Assembly (NCBI GenBank): GCA_025057755.1
Contig: JANWVC010000003.1
Location: 124,001 to 188,000 of the forward strand
Reading direction: 5' to 3'
Origin: Limisphaera sp.
GTDB taxonomy: Bacteria > Verrucomicrobiota > Verrucomicrobiia > Limisphaerales > Limisphaeraceae
Length of the DNA: 64,000 bases
Positions 16,531 to 25,124 of this stretch are shown here, piece after piece. Under the pieces are notes generated by a model that searched no databases, was not told where the DNA came from, and saw nothing but the letters and a program-made list of their open reading frames with translations. The position numbers and the translations under genes are program-made. Within the stretch, counting starts at the first letter, position 1. Each line of letters starts with the position of its first letter.

Positions 16531-17826
16531 TTATTTTGCCTTTTCCAAGCGGAAAGAGGCAGGATCCAAGTAAACGGGCAGGCTTTCCAAGGTCAAGGCC
16601 AACAGGCCATTAGTGAGCCATAGGTTTTGGATTTCTCCCAAGCCCGTGACCAGTCGAACCGGACTCTTTTCTTGCGGCTGGGCAACCGGCAGGAGAACCG
16701 GTCTGGGGGGAGCGATGGACCAAGCGACCCATTTTTGTCGGCCAGAGGCATTGGTCAGCACCAACCACCAGTCCTCCGGCCGCTCCAGATTGTGACGAAA
16801 CCAGAGGGCGTAACCGCTGAGCTCGCGGGTCATCGTTTGAACGGCGCGATAGGCGGGCTTAGGGGTCAAATCCGGATGCACAGTACCGAAGTTATGCTCG
16901 CGCTCGTGAGGGTCCGGTCCATCGTTTTTCCAATCGTACCAAATGGACAACGGAATGCCCATCCACAGATGGAAGAGTTGTTGCCGCACCAAGTACGCAG
17001 CCTGCTGTTCCTCCGTGACGTCCTTTCCATCCGTTGACCAACCCCATTCGCTGCTGACGATGGGGATGGGTTTGCGGCGACCTGGTGGTGTTGATTGATC
17101 GATGGCCTGGCGCAAACGACGATAATCCGGCTCCGCCGTTTCCGGAGGCTGCCGGAATCGGTATGGGTGCACGCTCACTCCGTCTAAATGGCGCAGAATG
17201 CCGGACGAGAGAAACCGATCCATAAACGGAGGATCAAATCCGGAAAGGCTTGGTGCAATGAGGGTGGCTTGCGGGTCTGTTTCGCGTATAGCCTGGCAAG
17301 TGGCCTCAGCCAGTTGGAGATACTCTTCCACATTCGGCCGGGGTCGCCAAAAAAAGATATTGGGCTCGTTCCAAATCTCCCAAACGACGCCACGGCCAGC
17401 GTAACGTCCGGCTGCAGCCGCGGCCCAACGGGCAAAGGCTTGGATGCTCTCAGGTTTGCGGGGCGAAGCCACCTGGATTTCGGGCCGACCCGTGATGGGG
17501 TTGGTAGTCTGCACTCGGTCTTCATACAGAGGGTGGGAGTAATCCAAGATGTACAACGGACGCAGTTGGCGGCGTTCTAGATTCCGCGTCAGTTCCTCAT
17601 AGGCCGTCCAATCATAATGACCGCGTCGCGATTCAATTGATTCCCAACTGAAGTCCATGCGGATGAAGCGAAAACCCGCGCGTGCAATCATGTCCAGGTC
17701 CGCTTCGTGACCGGTGACGAAATGGATGTTAACGCCCACACCCTCGGGCAGGACCAGCGGAGGCAATTGGGCCGAGGTGGTCCAAGCCGGCGGATACAGC
17801 AGGAGGAATGCATAGAATCCGCGCAT
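16531..17826 (-). CDS. secreted clan GH-A glycoside hydrolase
   Basis: A 431-residue protein with a signal peptide (MRGFYAFLLLYPPAWTTSAQ) and a (beta/alpha)8 barrel. The acid/base is in VVWEIWNEPN (Glu154) and the nucleophile probably in IVSSEWGWS (Glu260). Sequence order resembles GH39/GH5-like beta-xylosidases or cellulases (FIRMDFSWESIESRRGHYDW is the early barrel strand). The last ~100 residues form a beta-sandwich-like domain. The substrate cannot be told from sequence. Start at 17826 is the only ATG placed before the signal peptide; an upstream in-frame extension lacks any signal. Confidence 0.88.
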   Translation of the reverse strand: MRGFYAFLLLYPPAWTTSAQLPPLVLPEGVGVNIHFVTGHEADLDMIARAGFRFIRMDFSWESIESRRGHYDWTAYEELTRNLERRQLRPLYILDYSHPLYEDRVQTTNPITGRPEIQVASPRKPESIQAFARWAAAAAGRYAGRGVVWEIWNEPNIFFWRPRPNVEEYLQLAEATCQAIRETDPQATLIAPSLSGFDPPFMDRFLSSGILRHLDGVSVHPYRFRQPPETAEPDYRRLRQAIDQSTPPGRRKPIPIVSSEWGWSTDGKDVTEEQQAAYLVRQQLFHLWMGIPLSIWYDWKNDGPDPHEREHNFGTVHPDLTPKPAYRAVQTMTRELSGYALWFRHNLERPEDWWLVLTNASGRQKWVAWSIAPPRPVLLPVAQPQEKSPVRLVTGLGEIQNLWLTNGLLALTLESLPVYLDPASFRLEKAK

Positions 17827-17857
17827 GACCCAAGACAAGGTTGAACTCAGGTGGGAG

Positions 17858-18739
17858 TCAAGGTTCGATCCCGAGTGACTCAGGATCTGTACTCGGCGAA
17901 GAAGCCTCATTATGCGCAGGCATTTTATCCCAAGCGTCCCAAAGCAAGCGGAGAATTAGAGCGGCCACAACGCTCAGGTACACAGTTCGAATCAAAGGCC
18001 GTCCGCGAGTCACAGCCATCCGTGCGCCCAGTCTGGCCCCTACGGCTTGGGCCACGCCCATGGCCAATCCCAGCTTCCAGCTGACCATGCCGCACCCCGC
18101 AAAGACGACCAGTGATCCCAAGTTGCTCGCAAAATTCATGATCTTGGTTCGCGCCGTGGCAACCGTTAGTTCCAGCCCGCCCCAACTGACCAGAACCATG
18201 GTCCACAAGGTGCCGGTGCCTGGTCCGAAGAATCCGTCGTAAAACCCGAGAAGGATCGCCGCCAGCGGTTCCATCTTTCCTACCGGAAAGCGGGCATGGC
18301 GTCTCAAAGCAGCGAAGTTTCGTCGCAAGGCCACTATGAAGGTGGCCGCCAATAAGAATAAAGGGATCCAATGGCGTAGGGACCTGTCCGCGACGGACTG
18401 CACGGCTAGGCTGCCCAATGCGCCGGTGGTACAGGCCACCAGGGAGCCTGGCAGACAGTCCTGTAGGCGTACCCAGCCCGCATGACGAAACCGCCACGTT
18501 GCGGAGCCCGAACCGCAGGCCGCTTGTAATTTGTTCGTACCCAGCGCCACATGCGGTGGCAATCCCCAGGCCAACAAGGCTGGCACGGTCAAAAGACCGC
18601 CACCACCGGCGATGGCGTCCACCCAACCTGCAAACCCGGCGGCCAGGACCAAGATGCTCCACCCCGCAAGCTCTGCCACAACCAAGAAGCTATGGCCGCC
18701 AGTCTCAACTTTACCAGCCGGAAACGCATATTGAACCAT
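17858..18739 (-). CDS. TauE/SafE (TSUP) family sulfite exporter-like membrane protein
   Basis: A 293-residue protein with about eight helices and the duplicated TSUP signatures: GWVDAIAGGGGLLTVPALL with ALGTNKLQAACGS in the first half, and GFYDGFFGPGTGTLW with ARTKIMNFASNLGSLVVF in the second. Members export sulfite, sulfoacetate or other organosulfur anions, or import them; the substrate here is unknown. The start is an ATG at 18739 directly after a hydrophilic stretch. It lies 31 bases upstream of the glycosidase gene, possibly in one transcript. Confidence 0.93.
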   Translation of the reverse strand: MVQYAFPAGKVETGGHSFLVVAELAGWSILVLAAGFAGWVDAIAGGGGLLTVPALLAWGLPPHVALGTNKLQAACGSGSATWRFRHAGWVRLQDCLPGSLVACTTGALGSLAVQSVADRSLRHWIPLFLLAATFIVALRRNFAALRRHARFPVGKMEPLAAILLGFYDGFFGPGTGTLWTMVLVSWGGLELTVATARTKIMNFASNLGSLVVFAGCGMVSWKLGLAMGVAQAVGARLGARMAVTRGRPLIRTVYLSVVAALILRLLWDAWDKMPAHNEASSPSTDPESLGIEP

Positions 18740-19313
18740 CCCTTACCCGCCGGGGCAGGCCGCACGCGGCCAAGTGGTCCGTAACGGTTTGGTAAAAAGA
18801 GGTGACCGGTTTGAGCCGGCTCGTGAGATGAAGTGACAAGGCTCGAAAGTCCAGCGGCGAACGCCTGGAGGGCTGATCGCACCAGAGCAGTTCAACGCTC
18901 ACCGATTGACTTGACAGATGTTCGGACCTCTAATCGCCAGGATGGGTCATGCCTGGCTCCGTTCAAAATGACAGGCAACGAGGCATTCCGCCGCCGCAGG
19001 GTAACCGCGCTTCAAGAGGCTCAGACTTGTTCCAACGCGACAACGGATGGTAAATTGATTCCGTATTCGCGCCGATTGCGCAACAACTGTTCCGACGGGC
19101 CGATCGCAGAGGCTGATGCCATGCACGGACTGATCTGAATCTGGTTCCAAGCCACGAGGCCCCGCGTGGCAAATCGAGGACTCTCTTCCCATCTGAGGGA
19201 CTGGTCCTGCAGCCGGACTCGCCACTTTGACCAGCCCGGGCTGTTCAAGCGATCCCAGCGGGACCGGCCGCAAGCTTGCGCAGGTTCCAAACGGCCGCAT
19301 AGGCTGGGCGCCT
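18740..19313. other. intergenic region between divergent genes
   Basis: No coding frame of convincing composition is found on either strand. It must hold the promoters of the TSUP gene (minus) and of lptG (plus), but no clear -35/-10 pair could be singled out. Confidence 0.5.
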
Positions 19314-20429
19314 GTGCGTTTGCTGGATCGCTATTTGCTGCGGCGACTGATAGGCCCCTTCGGGGCCTGTGTGTGTGGTTTTTTGCTGATTTGGATCGTG
19401 GCGGACTTGTTGGGCCGGATGGAAGATTTCCAGAGCCGCCCTCTGGCATGGATGCATCTAGCAAAGTATTACCTCTGGCGACTACCGGAGTTCCTGGGCT
19501 TGGTGCTGCCCATGGCCCTTTTGCTGGCGCTGTTGTATGCCTTGCACCGCCACAATCGTTGGAACGAAATTACGGCCATGCGCGCGGCTGGCTGGAGTTT
19601 ATGGCGCATTGCGTTTCCGTATGGAGCCGTGGGCATTTTGCTGGCCGCTCTGCTTGGGTTTCTGAATGAGAAAGTAGCGCCCGTGGCTGCTCCAAAGGCG
19701 GAAGCTGCCCTTCGGACGCGAGAAGCGACTGACGAACACCCCACGTTCGTGCGCAATTTCGGGTTCATGAATCACCGGGATCAGCGGTCGTGGCATGCAG
19801 ATCGATACGACTTACTAACTGGCCTGATGGAAGGGCCGCAGGTTGAATATGCAACGCCTGAGGGGCGCCGTCGCTGGTTGTTTGCATCCCGGGCGATTCA
19901 TACGAATGGGCATTGGATGTTTTACGACGTGCGTGAGTTTGAACGAGTGCCGCAGGGAGAGCGGTTTTTGGTACCCGTTCGGACTCTGCCTTTTTTGATG
20001 ATGCCAGAATTTATCGAAACCCCGGAACTGCTACGAAGCGCTCATCTGGTGCAGAGCCGCTTGCAACGGCGCTTCAGTCGCAAACTGGACCTACCGGTTT
20101 ATGCACTGCGGCAGTACGCGAGGTTGAACCCGACCTTATCCAAGGAGGAACGAGCATGGCTTGAAACGCAGATTCACGGCCGACTATCTCAACCTTTCAC
20201 GTGTGTGGTGGTGGTTTTAATCGCACTGCCGTTTGGCCTTTCATCGGGTCGGCGCAATGTCTTTTACGGGGTTGCGGGAAGCGTGTTTGTGGCGTTTGCG
20301 TATTTTGTCCTGCAACAGGTGGGATTAGCATTAGGCACAGGTGGGCACTTGTTGCCGTGGTTGGCGGCTTGGTGTCCCAATCTGCTTTTTGCGGCGGTCG
20401 GCACAATTTTGATCCTGCGGTTTCGATGA
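19314..20429 (+). CDS. lptG: LptF/LptG family lipopolysaccharide export permease
   Basis: Inner-membrane permease of the Lpt machine, 371 residues: helix 1 near residues 12-36, helices 2 and 3 near 55-125, a large periplasmic jellyroll domain (about 130-275), and three C-terminal helices. Family marks are LLDRYLLRRL at the start, ILPMxL-like VLPMALLLALLYALHRHNRWNEITAMRAAGWS, and the late PFTCVVVVLIALPFGLSSGRR. The GTG at 19314 is chosen because it gives the standard N-terminus; the frame extends upstream without similarity. No second permease or LptB is in the window. Its TGA overlaps the start of the histidine kinase. Confidence 0.9.
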   Translation: MRLLDRYLLRRLIGPFGACVCGFLLIWIVADLLGRMEDFQSRPLAWMHLAKYYLWRLPEFLGLVLPMALLLALLYALHRHNRWNEITAMRAAGWSLWRIAFPYGAVGILLAALLGFLNEKVAPVAAPKAEAALRTREATDEHPTFVRNFGFMNHRDQRSWHADRYDLLTGLMEGPQVEYATPEGRRRWLFASRAIHTNGHWMFYDVREFERVPQGERFLVPVRTLPFLMMPEFIETPELLRSAHLVQSRLQRRFSRKLDLPVYALRQYARLNPTLSKEERAWLETQIHGRLSQPFTCVVVVLIALPFGLSSGRRNVFYGVAGSVFVAFAYFVLQQVGLALGTGGHLLPWLAAWCPNLLFAAVGTILILRFR

Positions 20430-22234
20430 GCACGCGAGGGTCCCTGTGGGAGCGGCTCCCTGCCGGAGCACCGGTTCTGGCGCAGGCGGAGTGGGCGCTG
20501 CGGCGACGCGTTCAGTTGGAATGGTTGGAAGCTGTCCAGCAGGCGGCTGCGCGGGCTCCGGCCGGACAGGGGCTGGAGGCGGCGCTGGAGGTCGTGCAAG
20601 AGGCTCTGGCCGCGGAAGCTGCCCTAGTGGTTCTGCTCAATCCCACAACCGGGTTTCTGGAATGGCAAGCGGCCTCGGGGGTGTCCGCACGTTGTCTGCA
20701 ACAGCCTCTGCGGGTCAGTGAGGGGATCCTGGGTTGGGTCACGCGCACAGGCCGCGCGACTCGCGTCGATCGCCTTGGGACACATCCGCGCGCGGAACGT
20801 CTGCGGCCCCGTGCGCAATCTCTCTTGGCGGTGCCTTTGGAGGTAGCCGACCCTGCTCGTGGCGTGCTAGCGGTGCTGGCCGACCGGGAATGTGCCTTTG
20901 GTCCGGAAGAGCAGTCATGGCTGGAACTTTGCGCGGACGCAATGGCCCGATTAATCCGCCAGGCATGGGCCTTGGAGCGGGAACAGCAGCGGGCCCGGAT
21001 GTTTCAAACATTGGCGGAATTAAGTCCGCGGGTACATGCTGCTGAAAGCTTGGAAGATGCGCTCGGTACCGTGACCCGGGAGGCCGGCCGGTTGATGCAG
21101 GCCCGGCTGTGTTCTTTACTGTTGCTGGATTCCACGGGTCAGTGGCTGGACTTACGCGCTGCGTGGGGAGCCGGTCCTGCTTACCGCAACAAACCGCGTT
21201 TAAGTGTTGAGGAAAGCTTCGTGGGTGTGGTGGTGCGGCGGGGTCGGCCGATGCAGATTGCCAACGTGCAGACTTCGAGTCGGTACCAGCACACAGCGGT
21301 AGCACGTCAGGAAGGTTTGGTGGCACTTTTGAGTGTGCCCTTGATCTGGGGCGGTCATTGTGCGGGAGTGCTCAACGTTTACAAGGACCACGTCCACGTG
21401 TTTTCGGATCTTGAGGTGTCCGTCTTGCGCGCGTTTGCCGATCTATCGGCGCAGGCCTTGGATCGGGCGCGTTGGCATGAACGTTTGCTGGAGGTGGAGG
21501 AAGAATTGCGCCGTAACGAGCGTTTGGCTGCGCTGGGCTTGCTGGCCGCGGAAGTAGCGCACGAGGTCCGCAATCCCCTGACGGTGATTCAAATGTTGTA
21601 TCATTCCCTCAATCTGCAGTTTCCACCTCACGATCCACGGGCGGAGGATGCGGCTGTGTTGGGCCGAAAGATTGAGCAACTCAATCGCATTGTGGATCGG
21701 ATCCTGGATTTGACTCGGACGGGCCAACCGCAGTTCGCATCGGTCCCCATCAACCCTTTGTTGGAGGAGCTGGCGCGGTTGGTGCGGCACAAATTGCGGC
21801 AACACCGCATCGAGCTGGTGTGGGAACCGGATCCACGACAGCCCCGCGTTTGGGGCGATGCGGGTCAATTGGAACAGGTTTTTCTCAACCTCGTCCTGAA
21901 TGCGACGCAGGCCATGAGACAGGGCGGAGTGCTACGCTTGAGGACCCATGCTCGCGGGAAGGACGTGGATGTCGTGGTTCAGGACACCGGACCCGGGTTG
22001 TCACCTGAACAACGGCGTCTGGCATTTCGGTCTTGGTTGCCTTCAACGCGACCGGGTGGGACTGGTCTGGGTTTGGCCATCGTAGGCAGGATTGTCGAGG
22101 CCCATCAGGGGCGCGTGCGAGCAGAAGCCCCAAAATCCGGGGGTACTCGAATCCGAGTGACCTTGCCAGCGGCCCCGCCAGCCGAAGGCGGCTCGGCCGG
22201 TGCATCCTCTGATCCATGCACAGTCTCTGGGTAA
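20426..22234 (+). CDS. GAF-domain sensor histidine kinase
   Basis: A 602-residue cytoplasmic kinase with two GAF domains (about residues 35-180 and 195-345), a HisKA dimerisation helix pair with the phospho-acceptor His379 in EVAHEVRNPLTVI, and a HATPase domain with N-box NLVLNATQAM, G1 DTGPGLS and G2 GGTGLGLAI. It has no transmembrane segment and no attached receiver. The ATG at 20426 overlaps the lptG stop, so translation is coupled. No response regulator lies nearby, so it is an orphan kinase here. The GAF ligands are not evident from sequence. Confidence 0.93.
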   Translation: MSTRGSLWERLPAGAPVLAQAEWALRRRVQLEWLEAVQQAAARAPAGQGLEAALEVVQEALAAEAALVVLLNPTTGFLEWQAASGVSARCLQQPLRVSEGILGWVTRTGRATRVDRLGTHPRAERLRPRAQSLLAVPLEVADPARGVLAVLADRECAFGPEEQSWLELCADAMARLIRQAWALEREQQRARMFQTLAELSPRVHAAESLEDALGTVTREAGRLMQARLCSLLLLDSTGQWLDLRAAWGAGPAYRNKPRLSVEESFVGVVVRRGRPMQIANVQTSSRYQHTAVARQEGLVALLSVPLIWGGHCAGVLNVYKDHVHVFSDLEVSVLRAFADLSAQALDRARWHERLLEVEEELRRNERLAALGLLAAEVAHEVRNPLTVIQMLYHSLNLQFPPHDPRAEDAAVLGRKIEQLNRIVDRILDLTRTGQPQFASVPINPLLEELARLVRHKLRQHRIELVWEPDPRQPRVWGDAGQLEQVFLNLVLNATQAMRQGGVLRLRTHARGKDVDVVVQDTGPGLSPEQRRLAFRSWLPSTRPGGTGLGLAIVGRIVEAHQGRVRAEAPKSGGTRIRVTLPAAPPAEGGSAGASSDPCTVSG

Positions 22235-22719
22235 CGTTCACCGAATTGCTGGTCACGCCTTTTCGTCACGGCGAACTCATTTGGGGGATTGTGCCCTTGT
22301 ACTTTGCACTGGTGTTGAATGAGACGACCCCTGCCAAAGCGGACTTTCGGACCGCTGTGCAAACGGGCTTCAGCTTTCTCTGGTCAGCGGCGCATTGGAC
22401 CTATCCCTCTTTGAAAGACTTGGGAGATTCCCCCTGGCCCATGGCGCCATGGGATCGACTGCCAACAATTAATGTGTGTGTCACCTTGGCGGTCGCCTGC
22501 TTGGGTGTCTTGGCACTGGCTGGAGGGTTGCGCCGGCGGTTCTTCCGAGGCACACGCTTTCTGGGACATAGTCGATTCGCTAATTATTTCATGATTGCAA
22601 TTTTCCCGATTCAATCCGGTCACTTGCCTTGGACATGGGAACGGGTAGCTGCGGTTGCCGTATTTGCGGCGCCGGTATGGATCATTCTGCATATTGGTTT
22701 GATGCCGCTCCGGCGCTGA
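22216..22719 (+). CDS. hypothetical multi-spanning membrane protein
   Basis: A 167-residue product whose start lies 19 bases inside the kinase gene. Hydrophobic segments are at about residues 18-34, 88-108, 120-135 and 142-162. The middle part (FSFLWSAAHWTYPSLKDLG) is amphipathic. No family is recognised. The overlap suggests coupled expression with the kinase, so a role as its membrane partner is possible, but only by position. Confidence 0.65.
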   Translation: MHSLWVTFTELLVTPFRHGELIWGIVPLYFALVLNETTPAKADFRTAVQTGFSFLWSAAHWTYPSLKDLGDSPWPMAPWDRLPTINVCVTLAVACLGVLALAGGLRRRFFRGTRFLGHSRFANYFMIAIFPIQSGHLPWTWERVAAVAVFAAPVWIILHIGLMPLRR

Positions 22720-22771
22720 GCCAAGGAGTCATGCCCCTTCCCATGGTGGGGAACGATTCGTGCCACGGGCC

Positions 22772-23968
22772 CTAAAGGACGGCCTCGAGGATCTCGGAAA
22801 GTTGCGCTGCGTTGAGTGCGACCGGATTCGTGCGCATGCTGTTGGATTGAAGAGCACGCTCAGTCAGATCCGGAATCATCGCTGGTTGCAGACCGTAAGC
22901 CGACAGTTTCGGTACGCGCAATTCCTCCACCAAGCGACTTAGCCATGGGACCAGATCAGCAGCACTGGCCTGTGCATGGCCCGTCAGTACGCGAGCTGCT
23001 TGGGCGTAACGCTCTACGATGCCGGACCGAGCCGACCGGCTTTGCAAAACCTGGAGATTCTTGGCGATGACAGGGACGAGCAAGGCGCCACATACAATTC
23101 CGTGAGGAACCGCAATCACGCCGCCGATGGGGCCGGCCAATCCGTGCACCGCACCCAGGCCTGCGTTGCTCAAAGCGAGCCCGCTCAGTAAACCTGCCAG
23201 AGCCATGTCCGTACGGGCGGAGAGATCTTGGCCGTCGGCCCACGCCGTACGCAGGCTGCGAGCCACCCGACGAAGACCCTCCAAGCACCAGGTATCAGTC
23301 CAAAAGTTGGCCCGGGTGGAGACCCAGGCTTCCAACAGTTGCGTTAAAGCGTCCAATCCGGCAGCAGCGGTAACTGCAGGAGGACAGGACCGGCTTAACT
23401 CCGGATCCACCAGAGCAACTTGAGCCACGAGAAACGGGCTGCGGAGACTGACTTTCACGCGACGCTCCGGTACAGCCAGCACAGCATTGCGCGTCATTTC
23501 TGCGCCTGTACCTCCGGTGGTGGGCAGGGCCAAGAACGGCACACCAGGCCCGGGCAAGCTGCGGCCCGCCCCTACCACTTCGAGATAATCTTCGATTTCT
23601 CCACCCCCGCGCAACAGGCCAGCGACGGCTTTCGCCGTGTCCAAGACGCTACCTCCGCCTACGCCGACGACGCAGTCACATTGTTCCTGCCGCGCCAAAC
23701 CTAGGGCTTGCCGAACGGTCGCCACTTCAGGTTCGCCGCACACGCCAAACCGAACTGGCTCTAATCCAGCTGCACATAATGCGCTCTGAATGTCCCGGAC
23801 GCGCTGAAGACTGCGGCCTGTAACCAGCAACGGTCGGCGTCCATAAGCCCGCACCATGTCGGCCAGCTCGGCTCGCACCCCTGCTCCGAACAAAACTCGC
23901 GGCGGCGAGACCAGTTCCAGTCGAGGCAAGCTTTCGCCGATTGCAGCTCCTGGTTGCATTGACTCCAT
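22772..23968 (-). CDS. iron-containing (type III) alcohol dehydrogenase
   Basis: A 398-residue NAD(P)-dependent dehydrogenase. The nucleotide-binding region reads CDCVVGVGGGSVLDTAKAV near residue 95 and the substrate side LALPTTGGTGAEMTRNAVL near residue 147. Metal ligands fit the family: Asp in GLDALTQLLEAWVS, His in GAVHGLAGPIGG and His in VPHGIVCG. At the second ligand position the residue is Gln (DALTQ), as in the subgroup that commonly uses zinc or other metals. Substrate is unknown. ATG at 23968 is taken; ATG at 23959 is an alternative. It is divergent from the ABC genes. Confidence 0.92.
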   Translation of the reverse strand: MESMQPGAAIGESLPRLELVSPPRVLFGAGVRAELADMVRAYGRRPLLVTGRSLQRVRDIQSALCAAGLEPVRFGVCGEPEVATVRQALGLARQEQCDCVVGVGGGSVLDTAKAVAGLLRGGGEIEDYLEVVGAGRSLPGPGVPFLALPTTGGTGAEMTRNAVLAVPERRVKVSLRSPFLVAQVALVDPELSRSCPPAVTAAAGLDALTQLLEAWVSTRANFWTDTWCLEGLRRVARSLRTAWADGQDLSARTDMALAGLLSGLALSNAGLGAVHGLAGPIGGVIAVPHGIVCGALLVPVIAKNLQVLQSRSARSGIVERYAQAARVLTGHAQASAADLVPWLSRLVEELRVPKLSAYGLQPAMIPDLTERALQSNSMRTNPVALNAAQLSEILEAVL

Positions 23969-24302
23969 TGGAGAGATCGGGCGAGATCCGGTCAAGCGCA
24001 GGGCATGAGCTGTTGAACGACAACCTCGCAGGTCCATGGCCACCGGGATTCTGCCTTTCCGGCTTCGTAAGAACAGCGTCTTGGCCCGCCCGCTGGCGCA
24101 GCGCCCAAGGAGCGTTGCCGTCCTCAAGCGGAGTCCAGGAAAAGCTGGCCTCGGAGCCTGCACGCCGCTTTGCGCGGTCAGCCGGCTCGGAGGACCAACC
24201 CGGCCAGCTAGCTGGTGTGCAACCACGAAGCTGTTGGACAGACGCTGGTCGTGTCTTGTTCCCATTTGCCCCTGGGAAAAAGAAAAGCCACACTCAACCG
24301 GC
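23969..24302. other. divergent intergenic region between the dehydrogenase and the ABC transporter
   Basis: The ATPase frame is open through most of this stretch from an ATG at 24036, but its translation lacks any ABC or other similarity and is Arg/Pro/Ser-rich, so it is treated as non-coding. No distinct promoter was identified. Confidence 0.45.
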
Positions 24303-25046
24303 GTGGAAGGATTGCCTCCATCCTGTTCACGGTTGTGCGGAGATGCCCCCTTATTCCGGGTTCGAGGTCTCACCAAGATCTACGGATTCGGCCCGGCATC
24401 TGTGCGTGCTTTGGATGCCGTGGATTTGGATTTGTATTCGGGGGAGTTCATCGTCCTGCTGGGACCGTCCGGCAGCGGGAAAACCACCCTCCTGAATCAA
24501 CTGGGGGGACTCGATGTGCCCACGCATGGCGAAATCTGGTTCCAAGGCTGGGATTTGGCCCGTGCCACGGAGGCGGAACGAACATGGTACCGACGTGAAG
24601 CCGTAGGTTTCGTTTTTCAGTTCTACAACCTTATGCCGAGCTTGACGGCATGGGAAAATGTGGCCTTGATCACGGAAATTGCTCCGGACCCCATGGACCC
24701 GGAAGAAGCTCTTCGCCTGGTGGAATTAGGCGGGCGCTTGGATCATTTCCCATCCCAACTTTCCGGCGGAGAACAACAGCGGGTGGCCATCGCGCGGGCG
24801 ATTGTCAAGCGTCCCCGGGTTCTCCTTTGTGACGAACCCACCGGCGCACTCGACGTGCGAACCGGCGTGGCCGTGCTCGAAGCCATCGAACGCGTCAACC
24901 GTGAATTGGGCACACTGACCGTGGTCATCACGCACAATGCCGTGATCGCAGACATGGCAGATCGAGTGATTCATCTCATGGACGGCCGAATCCATCACGA
25001 GCGTCGGAATCCTCGGCGTGTTTCACCCCGCAACTTGAACTGGTAA
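24303..25046 (+). CDS. ABC transporter ATP-binding protein (LolD/MacB-type)
   Basis: A 247-residue ATPase: Walker [10 protein letters not shown] near residue 62, Q-loop [17 protein letters not shown], signature [14 protein letters not shown], Walker [13 protein letters not shown] and switch histidine VITHN. The pattern [14 protein letters not shown] is typical of the MacB/LolD/FtsE-like exporters. The start is not settled: GTG at 24303 or TTG at 24333; no strong ribosome-binding site precedes either. It pairs with the FtsX-like permease 78 bases downstream. Confidence 0.9.
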   Translation: MEGLPPSCSRLCGDAPLFRVRGLTKIYGFGPASVRALDAVDLDLYSGEFIVLLGPSGSGKTTLLNQLGGLDVPTHGEIWFQGWDLARATEAERTWYRREAVGFVFQFYNLMPSLTAWENVALITEIAPDPMDPEEALRLVELGGRLDHFPSQLSGGEQQRVAIARAIVKRPRVLLCDEPTGALDVRTGVAVLEAIERVNRELGTLTVVITHNAVIADMADRVIHLMDGRIHHERRNPRRVSPRNLNW

Positions 25047-25124
25047 GTGGCCGGGGTCGGTAGCCAACCTTTTTGAGTGACCGCCTCGGAACGCACCTGG
25101 GTTTGTGATGAATACGCTGAATGC

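Noticed and set aside
24036..24302. N-terminal extension of the ABC ATPase from an ATG at 24036
   Set aside because: The 89 extra residues are Arg/Pro/Ser-rich, have no ABC similarity and overlap the divergent promoter region.
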